Origin: CAMCXE01 sp036520615
GTDB lineage: Bacteria > Pseudomonadota > Gammaproteobacteria > Pseudomonadales > Cellvibrionaceae
NCBI GenBank assembly: GCA_036520615.1
Contig: DATDJI010000091.1
Location: 62,001-126,000 of the forward strand
Direction: 5' to 3'
DNA: 64,000 nucleotides
Positions within the stretch are counted from its first letter, which is position 1, and every line of letters starts with the position of its first letter. Below are positions 23,156 to 32,576 of this stretch, piece after piece. A program made the translations under genes and the position numbers. Under the pieces are notes generated by a model. It ran no database searches. It was not told the DNA's origin and worked only from the letters and a program-made list of their open reading frames with translations.

Positions 23156-24346
23156 ATGCCCACTGTTGGCCCCGTGTGGAGTATGCCTTTAAAAGGCGTG
23201 CGGCTGCGCTACATGCAAGAGCAGGCTAACCGGCTGACCATTGGCCTTGAGACAGAACCGCGATCGATTGTTTGTGCGGCCTGCGCCAGCCGGGAGGTTG
23301 TCGGTTATGGACGTATGACCTGGCGTATCCGTGACCTGCCGATTGAACATAAATCAGTATTACTTGAAATATCTCGGCGCCGCCTGCGCTGTAAAGAGTG
23401 CAAAATTACATTTAATGAGCCGGTGGCAAATATCGCTGAGGCACATCGAACGACGGCGCGGTTGGCGCAGCGGTTGTGGCAGCTGGGCTTGTACTATCCA
23501 TTCACCGCCTTGGCGCCCAAATTTGGCTTGGATGAAAAAACCCTGCGGGGCATTTTTAGCGATCGGTTTGCTCAGATGATGGCGCAATTTAACCGGCAGA
23601 TGTACAGCCAGGCCCCCAGAATATTGGTATTGCATCGGCCGATTATTCAGCGTCAACACCGCTTGCTATGGCTTAACGCCGATTTGGATACACTAGTGGA
23701 TCTCAATCCGTTGGTCACTGCTGACCGCGTACTTATGAGTCTTGAGCGGTTGGGTTTGCAGCAGCCCCAGGCGCAAGCCCAAATTTGGCTGCCGCCGGAA
23801 GCACCTTTACTGCGGCTGCTGCAGGCGCAATTACCCAGCACGAGCAATATTGTGCTGCGCCTGCATCCCGCCGCCGTGCGCAGGCATTTGCAAGCCCTAG
23901 CGTGCACATTAGGCTTATCAGCCTCCAGCGCTAACGAAGGGTTACAGCAGGCACTAGAACGCGTGGCTACAGCGCCGGATGCCAATGCCGCGATGCTTGC
24001 CTGGCAGCAGGCGCTGAACGAGCCGCATCCTGCTGAGCTGGCGACCGCTCTGATTGAGTTTAAAACTGTGCTGACACTGCTAGGCACGCAGGCTCTTGCA
24101 TCCTTCGATGAACCGGCGCTGCCCTGCGACCCACTGCTTGAGCAGTTGGACGCGACACTTAGTACAAGCCTGGTTAAGCGCTCGTTTGATGCTGTGTGTG
24201 CAATGCTATTGTTTGATAAAACCCTGCAGGTTTCCGCTCGCACAGGTCTTGCGCGAGACGGTACGCGGCTGGGGTATCAAAAAACCCATTACGGCACTTC
24301 GCTGCCGCGATTGTTGGCTAAGTTAAATCAATTACCACGGCTTTAA
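23156..24346 (+). CDS. ISL3-type transposase-like protein with apparently lost catalytic site
   Basis: A 396-residue protein with the architecture of ISL3 transposases. The N-terminal zinc finger has Cys40/Cys43 and Cys79/Cys82 (CAAC, CKEC) around the typical IRDLPIEHKSVLLEI strand, and a helix-turn-helix follows (about 95-135). In the DDE domain, where the family has an Asp-Glu start (about GIDE), this protein reads VLHRP. Where it has DRFH, this one reads LRLHP. The C-terminal Glu region reads ARDGTRLGYQKTHYG without the Glu. I see no terminal inverted repeats. The frame is intact, GAGGTGG precedes the ATG, and a terminator follows. This suggests a domesticated DNA-binding protein rather than a decaying IS. 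Confidence 0.6.
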   Translation: MPTVGPVWSMPLKGVRLRYMQEQANRLTIGLETEPRSIVCAACASREVVGYGRMTWRIRDLPIEHKSVLLEISRRRLRCKECKITFNEPVANIAEAHRTTARLAQRLWQLGLYYPFTALAPKFGLDEKTLRGIFSDRFAQMMAQFNRQMYSQAPRILVLHRPIIQRQHRLLWLNADLDTLVDLNPLVTADRVLMSLERLGLQQPQAQAQIWLPPEAPLLRLLQAQLPSTSNIVLRLHPAAVRRHLQALACTLGLSASSANEGLQQALERVATAPDANAAMLAWQQALNEPHPAELATALIEFKTVLTLLGTQALASFDEPALPCDPLLEQLDATLSTSLVKRSFDAVCAMLLFDKTLQVSARTGLARDGTRLGYQKTHYGTSLPRLLAKLNQLPRL

Positions 24347-24457
24347 ACAGCGGCATGTGAGAATGTCTAATTAATTCTCCAGGCGCAAAAAACAGCCAAT
24401 CTATTTCGCAGATTGGTTATTTTCCTAATGCTTATTTTAGCCGAAACATTATTCAAT

Positions 24458-24489
24458 AAACGTGGCTTAAAAGCCTTTAAGCCACGTTT
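24458..24489. terminator. Bidirectional hairpin terminator between convergent genes
   Basis: A perfect 14-bp inverted repeat, AAACGTGGCTTAAA and TTTAAGCCACGTTT, with a 4-base loop. The stem ends in A/T runs on both sides, so it can serve both the transposase-like gene (rightward) and the ABC exporter gene (leftward, stop at 24497). Confidence 0.8.
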
Positions 24490-24496
24490 CCAACTA

Positions 24497-26269
24497 TTAT
24501 TTCTGTGGCGTGTCGAACGCCAAAGCTGAAAGCTCAGCATAATAAGGGCTGCTGACGAGCAGGTCTTCATGCGTGCCTTGTGCTACCACTTCGCCTTGGC
24601 GTAATACGTAAATACAATCTGCATCTATTACTGTAGATAAGCGGTGGGCGATGACCAAACATGTCCGATTTTGTTTAAGTGCATCCAGCGCCTGTTGAAT
24701 TAAATATTCGCTTTTATTATCCACGGCAGAAGTAGCTTCATCGAGCAGTAGAATTGGTGCATTTTTCAAAAAAGCCCGTGCCATCGTTAAACGCTGCCGC
24801 TCGCCACCGCTTAATTTATTGCCTCGCTCGCCTACTTGGGTATCAAGCCCTTCAGGTAAGCGCGTGACAAATTCATCCGCGCAGGCTAATTTAAGTGCGT
24901 GCCATAATTCTTCATCTGAGGCGGAGGGTTTACCCAATAATAAATTTTGCCGAATATCAGTGGCGAATAAAAAAGCATCCTGTGTTACATAAGCAATATT
25001 CTGCCGCAAGCTGGTTTTAGAGATAGATCCTATCGGTATGCCATCAATAATAATTTCGCCATGATTCGCTGCATAGAAACCGGTAATTAATTGGAAAATA
25101 GTGCTTTTACCGCTGCCAGTGGCACCTACAAATGCCACGGTTTGAAAAGGCTTAATCTGCAGGTTAAGCCCTTGCACGATGGGCCGTTTGGGTTGATAGG
25201 CAAAGCCGACATCGTGAAATTCTATCGAGCCTTCGAATTTATCCAGATGCAGACCACGCTGTAAATCCTCCTCACCTTCTTGATCCAATACAGAAAATAC
25301 CCGCTGCGCCGACGTAAGGCCTGAGACCATCATTTGGTTAACAGCGTGCAAGCGTGCAATAGGCTCGTACAACATATTTACTAATAATACAAAAGCTAGT
25401 AATTGCCCTGGTGTAAGCGGGTTTTCCTGATTTTGCATACACCATTCGGCACCCACTAACATTACTAATACCAAGCCAATTTTGCCGAGCAACGTCATCA
25501 ACGGCGAATACAGAGCCGCCGCGGCCATGAGTTTTTTCTGAATAAGTTGCAGATTACGGCTGGTCTGATTAAAGCGATCTTGTTGTGGTGATTCAAAAAC
25601 ATAGCTTTTGATTTGCCGAATACCGGCCAATGTATCAAATAACATATTGTGCATTGTGCTTGTGGCAGCGCGCGCTTCACGCTCTCGAGGTGCTAATAGT
25701 CGAGCGTAAATCCAACCGCCTGCAACAATCAGTGGTGTGGGAATTAACACTACCCAAGTAAGTGCAACATGGGTATGAAACATTACCACCAGTGCCATTA
25801 CCATTTGTAAAATTGCAGTTAGCCCTTGTTCTATACCTTCTAATACAACTCTTTGCGTGGCAGGTACGTCATCGGCCATGCGGGTAAAAATATCACCAGT
25901 GCTTTGCTTATCGAACCAGCCCAGGCCCATATGGCTGATTTTACGGTGCAATTGTCCGCGCAAATCAAACACCATCATCTGCTCAAAGGCGCTGTTGACT
26001 CGCGTGCGAAAATAAAATAACAACTCAATTAATGAAAATGCGCCAAACATCATAAGCGCCGCAGGGATAATCTGATCGTGACGTTTATTAGGAATAATAT
26101 CGTCAAAAAACCATTGGGTAACGCCGGGAAATACCGGCAGCAATAATGTACCAATTATCGCAAGGCTTATCTGCAATAGCGCCATGCGCCAGTGATTACG
26201 AGCAAATAATAGAATCCGCAGCAGTACAGACGAGGGTGCTGCAGTTAATGGCGGTACTGATGTGGACAT
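24497..26269 (-). CDS. ABC exporter, fused permease and ATPase (MsbA-like)
   Basis: A 590-residue half-transporter that works as a homodimer in the inner membrane. Six membrane segments fill residues 20-310. The ATPase domain has Walker A GATGSGKST (about 382-390), signature LSGGERQRLTMARAF and Walker B ILLLDEATSAVD, then the switch His in IAHRLSTV. The start is ATG 26267-26269 (MSTSVPPLTAAPSS); an upstream in-frame extension to 26371 is less credible. The substrate cannot be told from sequence; lipid A, drugs and peptides are all exported by relatives. No partner gene is adjacent, so it is probably monocistronic. Confidence 0.88.
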   Translation of the reverse strand: MSTSVPPLTAAPSSVLLRILLFARNHWRMALLQISLAIIGTLLLPVFPGVTQWFFDDIIPNKRHDQIIPAALMMFGAFSLIELLFYFRTRVNSAFEQMMVFDLRGQLHRKISHMGLGWFDKQSTGDIFTRMADDVPATQRVVLEGIEQGLTAILQMVMALVVMFHTHVALTWVVLIPTPLIVAGGWIYARLLAPREREARAATSTMHNMLFDTLAGIRQIKSYVFESPQQDRFNQTSRNLQLIQKKLMAAAALYSPLMTLLGKIGLVLVMLVGAEWCMQNQENPLTPGQLLAFVLLVNMLYEPIARLHAVNQMMVSGLTSAQRVFSVLDQEGEEDLQRGLHLDKFEGSIEFHDVGFAYQPKRPIVQGLNLQIKPFQTVAFVGATGSGKSTIFQLITGFYAANHGEIIIDGIPIGSISKTSLRQNIAYVTQDAFLFATDIRQNLLLGKPSASDEELWHALKLACADEFVTRLPEGLDTQVGERGNKLSGGERQRLTMARAFLKNAPILLLDEATSAVDNKSEYLIQQALDALKQNRTCLVIAHRLSTVIDADCIYVLRQGEVVAQGTHEDLLVSSPYYAELSALAFDTPQK

Positions 26270-27311
26270 AATTAGCCTTAGGCAAGCAAACGAAAGTGCT
26301 GTACATAATACTCGCAGTGTGCCGATTTCACTATTTTTAAGCGCGAGCCTTACTAATTTATTAACGGTCAAACCTGTGCAGCGTAAGCCATTTTTTGCCC
26401 AGTGTTGACCCGAATATTAATATGGTTATTGCGGAGGTGCAGGATTGAAGTAAGTGAGGCTCAATCAGAATGTTAATGCCAGTGCCCTAAGTAGTTTGCT
26501 CAAACACTTAATTGGCTGACGCTGCTGCAAACTGCTTCTAACGTTAAAAAATATAATTCCATTTAAGTTACGGCAGTGAATTCATTGGGTAATTTTCGTA
26601 TTAACTTCTGTGATTATCAAAGTTTGTCGTAAGACTGCTATTTAGAGTTGGTCTTAAATGACAGTGGAAATCAAATTTTCATTGAGCTTTTGCAGGTAAA
26701 ATTTTCAAAAATTAAAATATACAACGTATATTTCGAATGTTTATTATTATGCCTAATTTATCAGGAAGCTATGTTGTTAAGGTGCTTGGCAATTGCCAAA
26801 ATGATATGTCTGTCAGAACAATTATTAATTTCCAATTCAGAAGAGAAATATTTCCATAACGAAGGTGGCCAAAGTGATTTAAACCATTTATAGCTATTAA
26901 CCCTTGGAATGTGGACCTTCATACCGCCGCATTGTTGTTATGCGTAAATGCAAAATAATTCCGTTTTTATCGTTAAGCTATTTCCTGGCTGGCGTCAGTG
27001 TGCTGCTTCATGCAACTTAACTGCTGCTGATTCATCAGATGATGTTCAAAAATCAATATCTTCTGCACCCGGTCGTGCGTCGTGTATTGGCGAATTGGCT
27101 TTTGATGCCGGAAAAATAGCGCCGTTACGTCGTGCAGGTCTTTGCTGGCCAATAAATTGCACTAGCGTGTGGTTAAAGAAAGTGCGTGAGACTTACTATC
27201 TGTAGTGGGTCTATAAATTTGGCAGTTAGCAAAACAATAATCACGAATCATAAAAACTTGTGTGCAATTAGATTTCCGCACAAATTAATTATCGCCGCAA
27301 CGGGAGTTTCT
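26270..27311. other. AT-rich gene-poor region
   Basis: About 1.04 kb between the divergent ABC-exporter and DsbD-like genes. Two short rightward frames, 26648-26893 (81 codons, Leu/Ile/Cys-rich) and 26948-27205 (85 codons), have no recognisable domain, and their Shine-Dalgarno context is weak. The base composition is more AT-rich than the neighbours. It may be the eroded remains of a gene or an inserted segment. I see no repeats that define its edges. Confidence 0.4.
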
Positions 27312-29438
27312 ATGCATTTTTGGCGTTTTATTGCTGGGCTTATATTGTTGCTGGCAAAAGCGGCCTATGCGGTGACGGACACCGCAGCGACAGAGCAGGT
27401 TACCGCGCGCTTAGTTGCCTCGGTAGATTCTATTGCACCGGGCAGCGAAATTTACCTAGGTGTTAACCAGGTCATCATTCCTCATTGGCACACCTACTGG
27501 TCTAATCCGGGGGATTCAGGCATAGCAACAACCATCGCCTGGAAATTACCAGCAGGCGCCAGCGCCAGTGAAATTCTCTGGCCTATCCCTAGTCGCCTCA
27601 CGATGGGCACTATCACCAATTATGGTTATTCAGATCAGGTAACGCTGCTGAGCAAAATTCGCGTCCCTCAGGATGCGCAACCGGGTTCGAGTTTTGTAGC
27701 TGAAGCCACTGTTGACTGGCTGGTGTGCGAGAAAGAATGTATCCCGCAGCAGGTAAAATTAACGTTGAGCCTACCGATTAATCAAGCGGGAGCAAACATC
27801 GGCACGGGCAGCCCGCTAGTGCAGCAGGCGCTCGCGCAGTTGCCGGTTAACAGCCCCTGGCCCGTGCAGCTTGCGACCGCGCAACAGGGGTTCACGCTAA
27901 GCATTGGGCAGGTGCAAATCCCAGCTGAGCAATTGCGGGATATTTGGTTTTACCCGGCTGAGTGGGGCGTTATTGCTCAGAACGAACATCAGCCTTATGA
28001 AGTCTCTGCAGATGGCATTCGCCTGAATATCAAGGCAGGCGAAGTTCCGCTGACGCCGAACCAAACGCTTAAAGGTGTATTGGTTATTCAGCAGCAAACT
28101 GCACAGGGCGTGGTGGCAACGGGCTTTTCTATAGATCAAGGGCCCACGCCCTTAGCGGCCAATTCGACAGCAGCCATAGGTTTTGCAACGGCGCTTTTAC
28201 TGGCCTTAGCTGGTGGTTTAATTCTCAATTTAATGCCCTGTGTGTTTCCTGTGCTTTCGCTTAAAGCGCTGTCATTAGTGAGCCAGGCGCAGCAGTCCCC
28301 ACGGCAAATTCGCTTGCAAGGCTGGGTTTATACGGCAGGAGTTTTGGTGAGTTTTACTGCGTTGGCAGGGGTCTTAGTGATACTCAAAGCTGGTGGTGCG
28401 CAGATCGGCTGGGGATTTCAATTCCAATCGCCGGTGTTTGTTCTTGCCATGGCTTATTTAATGTTCCTCGTGGGGTTAAATCTTTCCGGAGTTTTTGTTA
28501 TTGGCGGCAGCATCGCAGGTGTTGGCTCCTCGCTGGCTGATAAAGGCGGCTATAGCGGCAGCTTTTTTACCGGTGTGCTGGCCACGATTGTTGCCACCCC
28601 CTGCACGGCGCCTTTTATGGCTGCTGCACTCGGTTACGCGTTGGCGCAGCCGGCCTTAAAATTATTCGCGATTTTCTTAAGCCTAGGTCTTGGTTTAGCC
28701 CTGCCGTATTTAGTGCTCGCCAGCTGGCCGCGCCTGTACAAATGGCTGCCAAAGCCAGGCGCTTGGATGGAGCGCACTAAGCAAGCTCTGGCGTTCCCCA
28801 TGTACGCGGCTGCCGTGTGGCTTGTGTGGGTATTAGCGCAGCAAGCGGGCGCGAGTGCAGTGCTAGTGGCTTTAGCGGGAATGGTGGCTCTGGCCTTGGC
28901 GGTATGGTTGTACAGCACCACGCGCAATAGTCATCCGCGCACTGAGAAACTCGGTACAGGGCTTGCCCTTAGCACGCTGCTAGCAACGCTTGCTCTAGCC
29001 TATTCCGGCATAAATCTATACGCGGGCACGCACGGTGAAAATACTCAGGCGGCTGCCGCTGGATCAAAACATCACAATTGGGAACCCTATTCAGCGCAGC
29101 GACTACAGAGCCTACTTGCCGAGGGCAAACCGGTATTTCTTAATTTCACAGCATCCTGGTGTATTAGTTGTCTTGTAAACGAGCGCGTCGCATTGAGCGA
29201 TGAAACCGTGAAAGACATGTTTAAAACTGCAGGTATTACTTACTTGAAGGGCGACTGGACGAAGCGGGATGCAGAGATCACTAAGATTCTCACGCAATTT
29301 GGCCGCAGCGGCGTGCCGCTTTATGTGCTTTATCCGGCAGGCAATAGTCAATCCCCTGTTGAGCTGCCGCAAATACTCACGCCGGATATGGTGCTTAACC
29401 AAATCGCCATAAATTCTCCCAATAAAGTTTTACCCTGA
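27312..29438 (+). CDS. DsbD/ScsB-like protein-disulfide reductase
   Basis: This membrane protein should carry electrons from cytosolic thioredoxin to periplasmic acceptors. It has 708 residues from ATG 27312, preceded by GGGAG; the longer frame from 27186 is not needed. Order: signal peptide (1-22), a ScsB-type N-terminal domain (about 25-275) with the Cys pair in WLVCEKECIPQ, an eight-helix core (about 285-580) with NLMPCVFPVLSLKAL and ATPCTAPFM supplying the two membrane Cys, and a C-terminal thioredoxin domain with WCISC. The N-terminal domain is the DsbD-like ScsB type and not the classical DsbD-alpha. It is followed 42 bases later by a periplasmic redoxin, its likely client. Confidence 0.86.
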   Translation: MHFWRFIAGLILLLAKAAYAVTDTAATEQVTARLVASVDSIAPGSEIYLGVNQVIIPHWHTYWSNPGDSGIATTIAWKLPAGASASEILWPIPSRLTMGTITNYGYSDQVTLLSKIRVPQDAQPGSSFVAEATVDWLVCEKECIPQQVKLTLSLPINQAGANIGTGSPLVQQALAQLPVNSPWPVQLATAQQGFTLSIGQVQIPAEQLRDIWFYPAEWGVIAQNEHQPYEVSADGIRLNIKAGEVPLTPNQTLKGVLVIQQQTAQGVVATGFSIDQGPTPLAANSTAAIGFATALLLALAGGLILNLMPCVFPVLSLKALSLVSQAQQSPRQIRLQGWVYTAGVLVSFTALAGVLVILKAGGAQIGWGFQFQSPVFVLAMAYLMFLVGLNLSGVFVIGGSIAGVGSSLADKGGYSGSFFTGVLATIVATPCTAPFMAAALGYALAQPALKLFAIFLSLGLGLALPYLVLASWPRLYKWLPKPGAWMERTKQALAFPMYAAAVWLVWVLAQQAGASAVLVALAGMVALALAVWLYSTTRNSHPRTEKLGTGLALSTLLATLALAYSGINLYAGTHGENTQAAAAGSKHHNWEPYSAQRLQSLLAEGKPVFLNFTASWCISCLVNERVALSDETVKDMFKTAGITYLKGDWTKRDAEITKILTQFGRSGVPLYVLYPAGNSQSPVELPQILTPDMVLNQIAINSPNKVLP

Positions 29439-29479
29439 TAAGTGTTTACCCCGTTTACTAACCTAAGAGGAAGTTAATT

Positions 29480-30097
29480 ATGTCGTTACGTAAAATTGCC
29501 AGCAGTGCGTTGTTATCCTTTGCTTTTATAACCTCAGCTGTTATGGCTGACCCGGCAATCAATCAGGCCGCGCCTAATTTCACCGGTAAAACAGCTGACG
29601 GAAAAACCGTTGATTTGGCGTCGCTAAAAGGTAAAACCGTCGTGTTGGAATGGACTAATCATCAGTGTCCGTTTGTGATTAAACACTACGATCGCAGCAG
29701 CAATATCCCTAAATTGCAAAAAGAGGCCACAGCAGATGGTGTGGTTTGGCTGCAAGTGATTTCGTCCGCCCCTGATGCGGAAGGCTTTGTGGATGGCCCT
29801 ACGGCCCTAAAAGCAAATCAATTTCGCGAGGCAGCTCCCACGAGTGTTGTTCTTGATCCGACAGGAGCTATTGGACATTTATACGGCGCCAAAACCACGC
29901 CTCATTTGTTCATTATCAACCCCAAAGGCGAGCTGGTTTATAAAGGCGGCATTGATAGTATTAAGTCAACCAAAGCGGAAGATATTCCACAGGCTACCAA
30001 TTATGTTCGCGAAGCCTTAACCGCGCTTAAGCAAGGTAAGCCTGTACCAAATCCAGTGACTGCGCCTTATGGTTGTTCGGTTAAATACGCCAGCTAA
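29480..30097 (+). CDS. Periplasmic redoxin (AhpC/TSA-thioredoxin-like)
   Basis: A 205-residue exported protein: signal peptide 1-23 (SAVMA/DP), then a redoxin fold with APNFTGKTADGKTVDLASLKGKTVVL, the active-site Cys in TNHQCPFVIKHY, SVVLDPTGAIGHLYGAKTTPHLFIIN, and a second Cys near the end in YGCSVKY. The cysteine pattern suggests a thioredoxin-like two-Cys peroxidase or an electron acceptor rather than a CxxC oxidoreductase. AAGAGGAAG at 29463-29471 is a good Shine-Dalgarno. It is co-oriented with the DsbD/ScsB-like gene, so the pair probably forms an envelope reducing or peroxide-defence branch. Peroxidase activity is inferred. Confidence 0.84.
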   Translation: MSLRKIASSALLSFAFITSAVMADPAINQAAPNFTGKTADGKTVDLASLKGKTVVLEWTNHQCPFVIKHYDRSSNIPKLQKEATADGVVWLQVISSAPDAEGFVDGPTALKANQFREAAPTSVVLDPTGAIGHLYGAKTTPHLFIINPKGELVYKGGIDSIKSTKAEDIPQATNYVREALTALKQGKPVPNPVTAPYGCSVKYAS

Positions 30098-30135
30098 ATC
30101 ATAGCGAGCTTAACGCAGCTTTCAGCGGAAACAAT

Positions 30136-30170
30136 CGCGTAACCCGCCCATTTATAGGTGGGTTTACGCG
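30136..30170 (+). terminator. Hairpin after the redoxin gene (probable terminator)
   Basis: CGCGTAACCCGCC (30136-30148) pairs with GGTGGGTTTACGCG (30157-30170), with one bulge and one mismatch around an 8-base loop. A good U-tract is missing (CTTAAATT follows), so it may be a weak or Rho-assisted terminator. Confidence 0.45.
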
Positions 30171-30272
30171 CTTAAATTAACCCAAAGATCGTGAGTTTTA
30201 CGCACGGGCAAACACAATTGGTAAGAGTCATTCAAATATTTACAAAACTCTCCTGCGGCTGACGATTTTTAA

Positions 30273-30731
30273 TTATTCCAGTGGCAACTGATTCTCATTG
30301 ACCGGCGACTTCAGCACAAAAGAAGAATGCACACCGGTAATCCCTTCAATAGTGGTAAGTTTATTCAGCAAAAAATGCTGGTAGGCGTCCATATCTTTAA
30401 CAATAACCTTAAGTAAATAATCCGCCTGCTGGCCGGTAATTAAATGGCATTCGAGTACTTCGGGTAATTTAGTTAATTTTTTCTCAAATCCGGCAAAGCG
30501 CTCCGGTGTGTGTTTATCCATGCTGATTTGAATAAAAGCCGTCAGTGTTAAGCCAAGTTTGCGGGCATTTAAACGTGCACTATAGCCGTCGATAAAGCCC
30601 GCCTCTTCAAGCGCGCGCAGACGGCGTAAACAAGGGGAGGGCGATAGCCCTATGGCGTCAGCCAGTTCCTGATTGCTCATGCGGCCCTGCTGCTGCAATG
30701 CATTTAATATAGCTTTATCAAATTTATCCAT
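30273..30731 (-). CDS. Lrp/AsnC-family transcriptional regulator
   Basis: A 152-residue Lrp/AsnC protein. The N-terminal winged helix-turn-helix is MDKFDKAILNALQQQGRMSNQELADAIG..LSPSPCLRRLRALEEAGFI, and the C-terminal RAM domain spans about 65-140, with TGQQADYLLKVIVKDMDAYQHFL, which binds amino acids. It is divergent from leuA with a 137-base intergenic region, so it probably controls leuA, itself, or both, in response to leucine or a related amino acid. Binding sites are not evident by eye. Confidence 0.9.
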   Translation of the reverse strand: MDKFDKAILNALQQQGRMSNQELADAIGLSPSPCLRRLRALEEAGFIDGYSARLNARKLGLTLTAFIQISMDKHTPERFAGFEKKLTKLPEVLECHLITGQQADYLLKVIVKDMDAYQHFLLNKLTTIEGITGVHSSFVLKSPVNENQLPLE

Positions 30732-30868
30732 GGCAGATTATTGCTTTATATCGTTATTAAAGGGTTGGTTCTGCTAAATCTACGCTGGTTGTACGCAAAT
30801 GCGCAAGTAAAATGCGCGCGCCAACCACTATACTGATTACTATCAACAGAGCTTACGAGTAATTCGCC

Positions 30869-32548
30869 ATGTTAAAACATCCTGCCCAGAAATACGTACC
30901 CTTTATAGGGGTTACATTGCCCGACCGCCAATGGCCTAATCGCCGTATTACGCATCCACCTATTTGGATGAGTACAGATTTGCGCGACGGCAATCAAGCC
31001 TTAATGGACCCTATGAATTGCGCTACTAAATTGCGGTTTTTTAAACAATTAGTAGCGATGGGTTTTAAGGAAATTGAAATTGGTTTTCCTTCGGCCTCTC
31101 AAACTGATTGGGATTTTGCTCGCCTTCTTATTGAAGAAAATCTTATTCCTGACGATGTGACTATCGAAGTATTAACTCAAGCGCGATTTGATTTAATTGA
31201 AAAAACCGTTGCCTCCTTAGAGGGTGCTAAGCGTGCGATTGTGCATATGTATAATCCGGTAGCGCCTGCCTTTCGCCGTATTGTTTACAATACAGATCAA
31301 GCGGGTGTAAAAGCCATCGCAGAGCAGGGCACACGTTGGGTAAAAGAAATTACCGCACGTTACCCAGATACTGATTGGATTTATCAATATTCACCGGAAG
31401 TATTCTCCGGCACAGAAATAGAATTTGCTAAAGAAGTGTGTGATGCCGTAAGCACCATTTGGCAGCCTACTCCTGAGCGTAAAATGATTATTAATTTACC
31501 CGCTACGGTAGAGATGGGCACACCTAATACTTATGCTGATCAAATTGAGTGGATGCACCGGCATTTAAATAATCGCGCGAGTATTATTTTAAGTGTGCAC
31601 CCTCACAACGATCGCGGCACTGCAGTAGCTGCAGCCGAATTAGCCGTAATGGCAGGCGCGGATCGCGTCGAGGGCTGTTTATTCGGTAATGGAGAGCGCA
31701 CGGGCAACGTGGATTTAGTAACCCTTGCATTAAATTTGTATTCACAAGGGATTCACCCTGGCTTGGATTTTTCCAATATTGATCAGGTGCGGCAATTGGT
31801 GGAAGAGTGCACACAATTACCCGTTCATCCGCGCCACCCTTATGCTGGCGAATTGGTATTTACAGCATTTTCCGGTTCTCACCAAGATGCTATTAAAAAA
31901 GGTTTCGCTCAGCAAAATCCAGAAGGCGTTTGGCAAGTCCCTTATTTGCCCATTGACCCGCATGACGTGGGTAAAAATTACGATGCTGTCGTGCGGGTAA
32001 ATAGTCAATCGGGTAAAGGTGGTGTGAGCTTTTTATTGCAGCAGGAGACGGGTTTTAATTTGCCTCGCCGCATGCAAATTGAATTTAGTGCGGTCGTGCA
32101 ACGCTTAAGTGATAGCGCTGGGCGGGAAATAAGAAGTGCAGAAATAGTTGAGTTATTTGAGCAGGAATATTTTGCGCAAACACAGCCATTTGTCTATCAC
32201 TACAATGAAATAATGGCCGTAAATGCCAGCGACGATCCGGTGCGCGTTAATATTCACGGCGCTTTTCGGCAGGAGGATGTTGTTTATAGTGGTACCGGAA
32301 ACGGCCCTATAGATGCCGCTGCAAATGCCTTAAGCCAATTTACTGGCCAGAGCATCCAAGTGGTTGACTACCACGAGCACGCATTAACTACAGGATCGCA
32401 AAGCCAAGCCGTTTGTTATTTAGAGGTAAAAGTCGGTACGGATAAAGCATTTTTTGGTGTGGGTGTGGATAAAAATATTATAGCTGCCGCAGTTAAAGCC
32501 TTATTTAATGGCGTTAATCGCAAGCAAAAATATAGTAAGGCGTGCTGA
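30869..32548 (+). CDS. leuA: 2-isopropylmalate synthase
   Basis: LeuA condenses acetyl-CoA and 2-oxoisovalerate to 2-isopropylmalate, the first committed step of leucine synthesis in the cytosol. The 559-residue length fits the longer LeuA type found in many proteobacteria and actinobacteria. STDLRDGNQALMDPM near residues 33-48 holds the catalytic Arg and metal-binding Asp. LSVHPHNDRGTAVAAAELA and VEGCLFGNGERTGNVDLV supply the HxH and Asn metal ligands. The C-terminal 130 residues are the LeuA dimer regulatory domain that binds leucine (GNGPIDAAANAL). Divergent from an Lrp-type regulator. I found no leucine leader peptide upstream. Confidence 0.95.
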   Translation: MLKHPAQKYVPFIGVTLPDRQWPNRRITHPPIWMSTDLRDGNQALMDPMNCATKLRFFKQLVAMGFKEIEIGFPSASQTDWDFARLLIEENLIPDDVTIEVLTQARFDLIEKTVASLEGAKRAIVHMYNPVAPAFRRIVYNTDQAGVKAIAEQGTRWVKEITARYPDTDWIYQYSPEVFSGTEIEFAKEVCDAVSTIWQPTPERKMIINLPATVEMGTPNTYADQIEWMHRHLNNRASIILSVHPHNDRGTAVAAAELAVMAGADRVEGCLFGNGERTGNVDLVTLALNLYSQGIHPGLDFSNIDQVRQLVEECTQLPVHPRHPYAGELVFTAFSGSHQDAIKKGFAQQNPEGVWQVPYLPIDPHDVGKNYDAVVRVNSQSGKGGVSFLLQQETGFNLPRRMQIEFSAVVQRLSDSAGREIRSAEIVELFEQEYFAQTQPFVYHYNEIMAVNASDDPVRVNIHGAFRQEDVVYSGTGNGPIDAAANALSQFTGQSIQVVDYHEHALTTGSQSQAVCYLEVKVGTDKAFFGVGVDKNIIAAAVKALFNGVNRKQKYSKAC

Positions 32549-32576
32549 AGATCTAAGCGTCGATAAAACCCATAAT

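Noticed and set aside
23156..24346. Active insertion sequence
   Set aside because: No terminal inverted repeats or target duplication were found around the gene and the catalytic residues appear replaced.
26648..27205. Two short rightward frames before the DsbD-like gene
   Set aside because: No recognised domain, weak start context and AT-rich composition; reported only as part of a gene-poor region.
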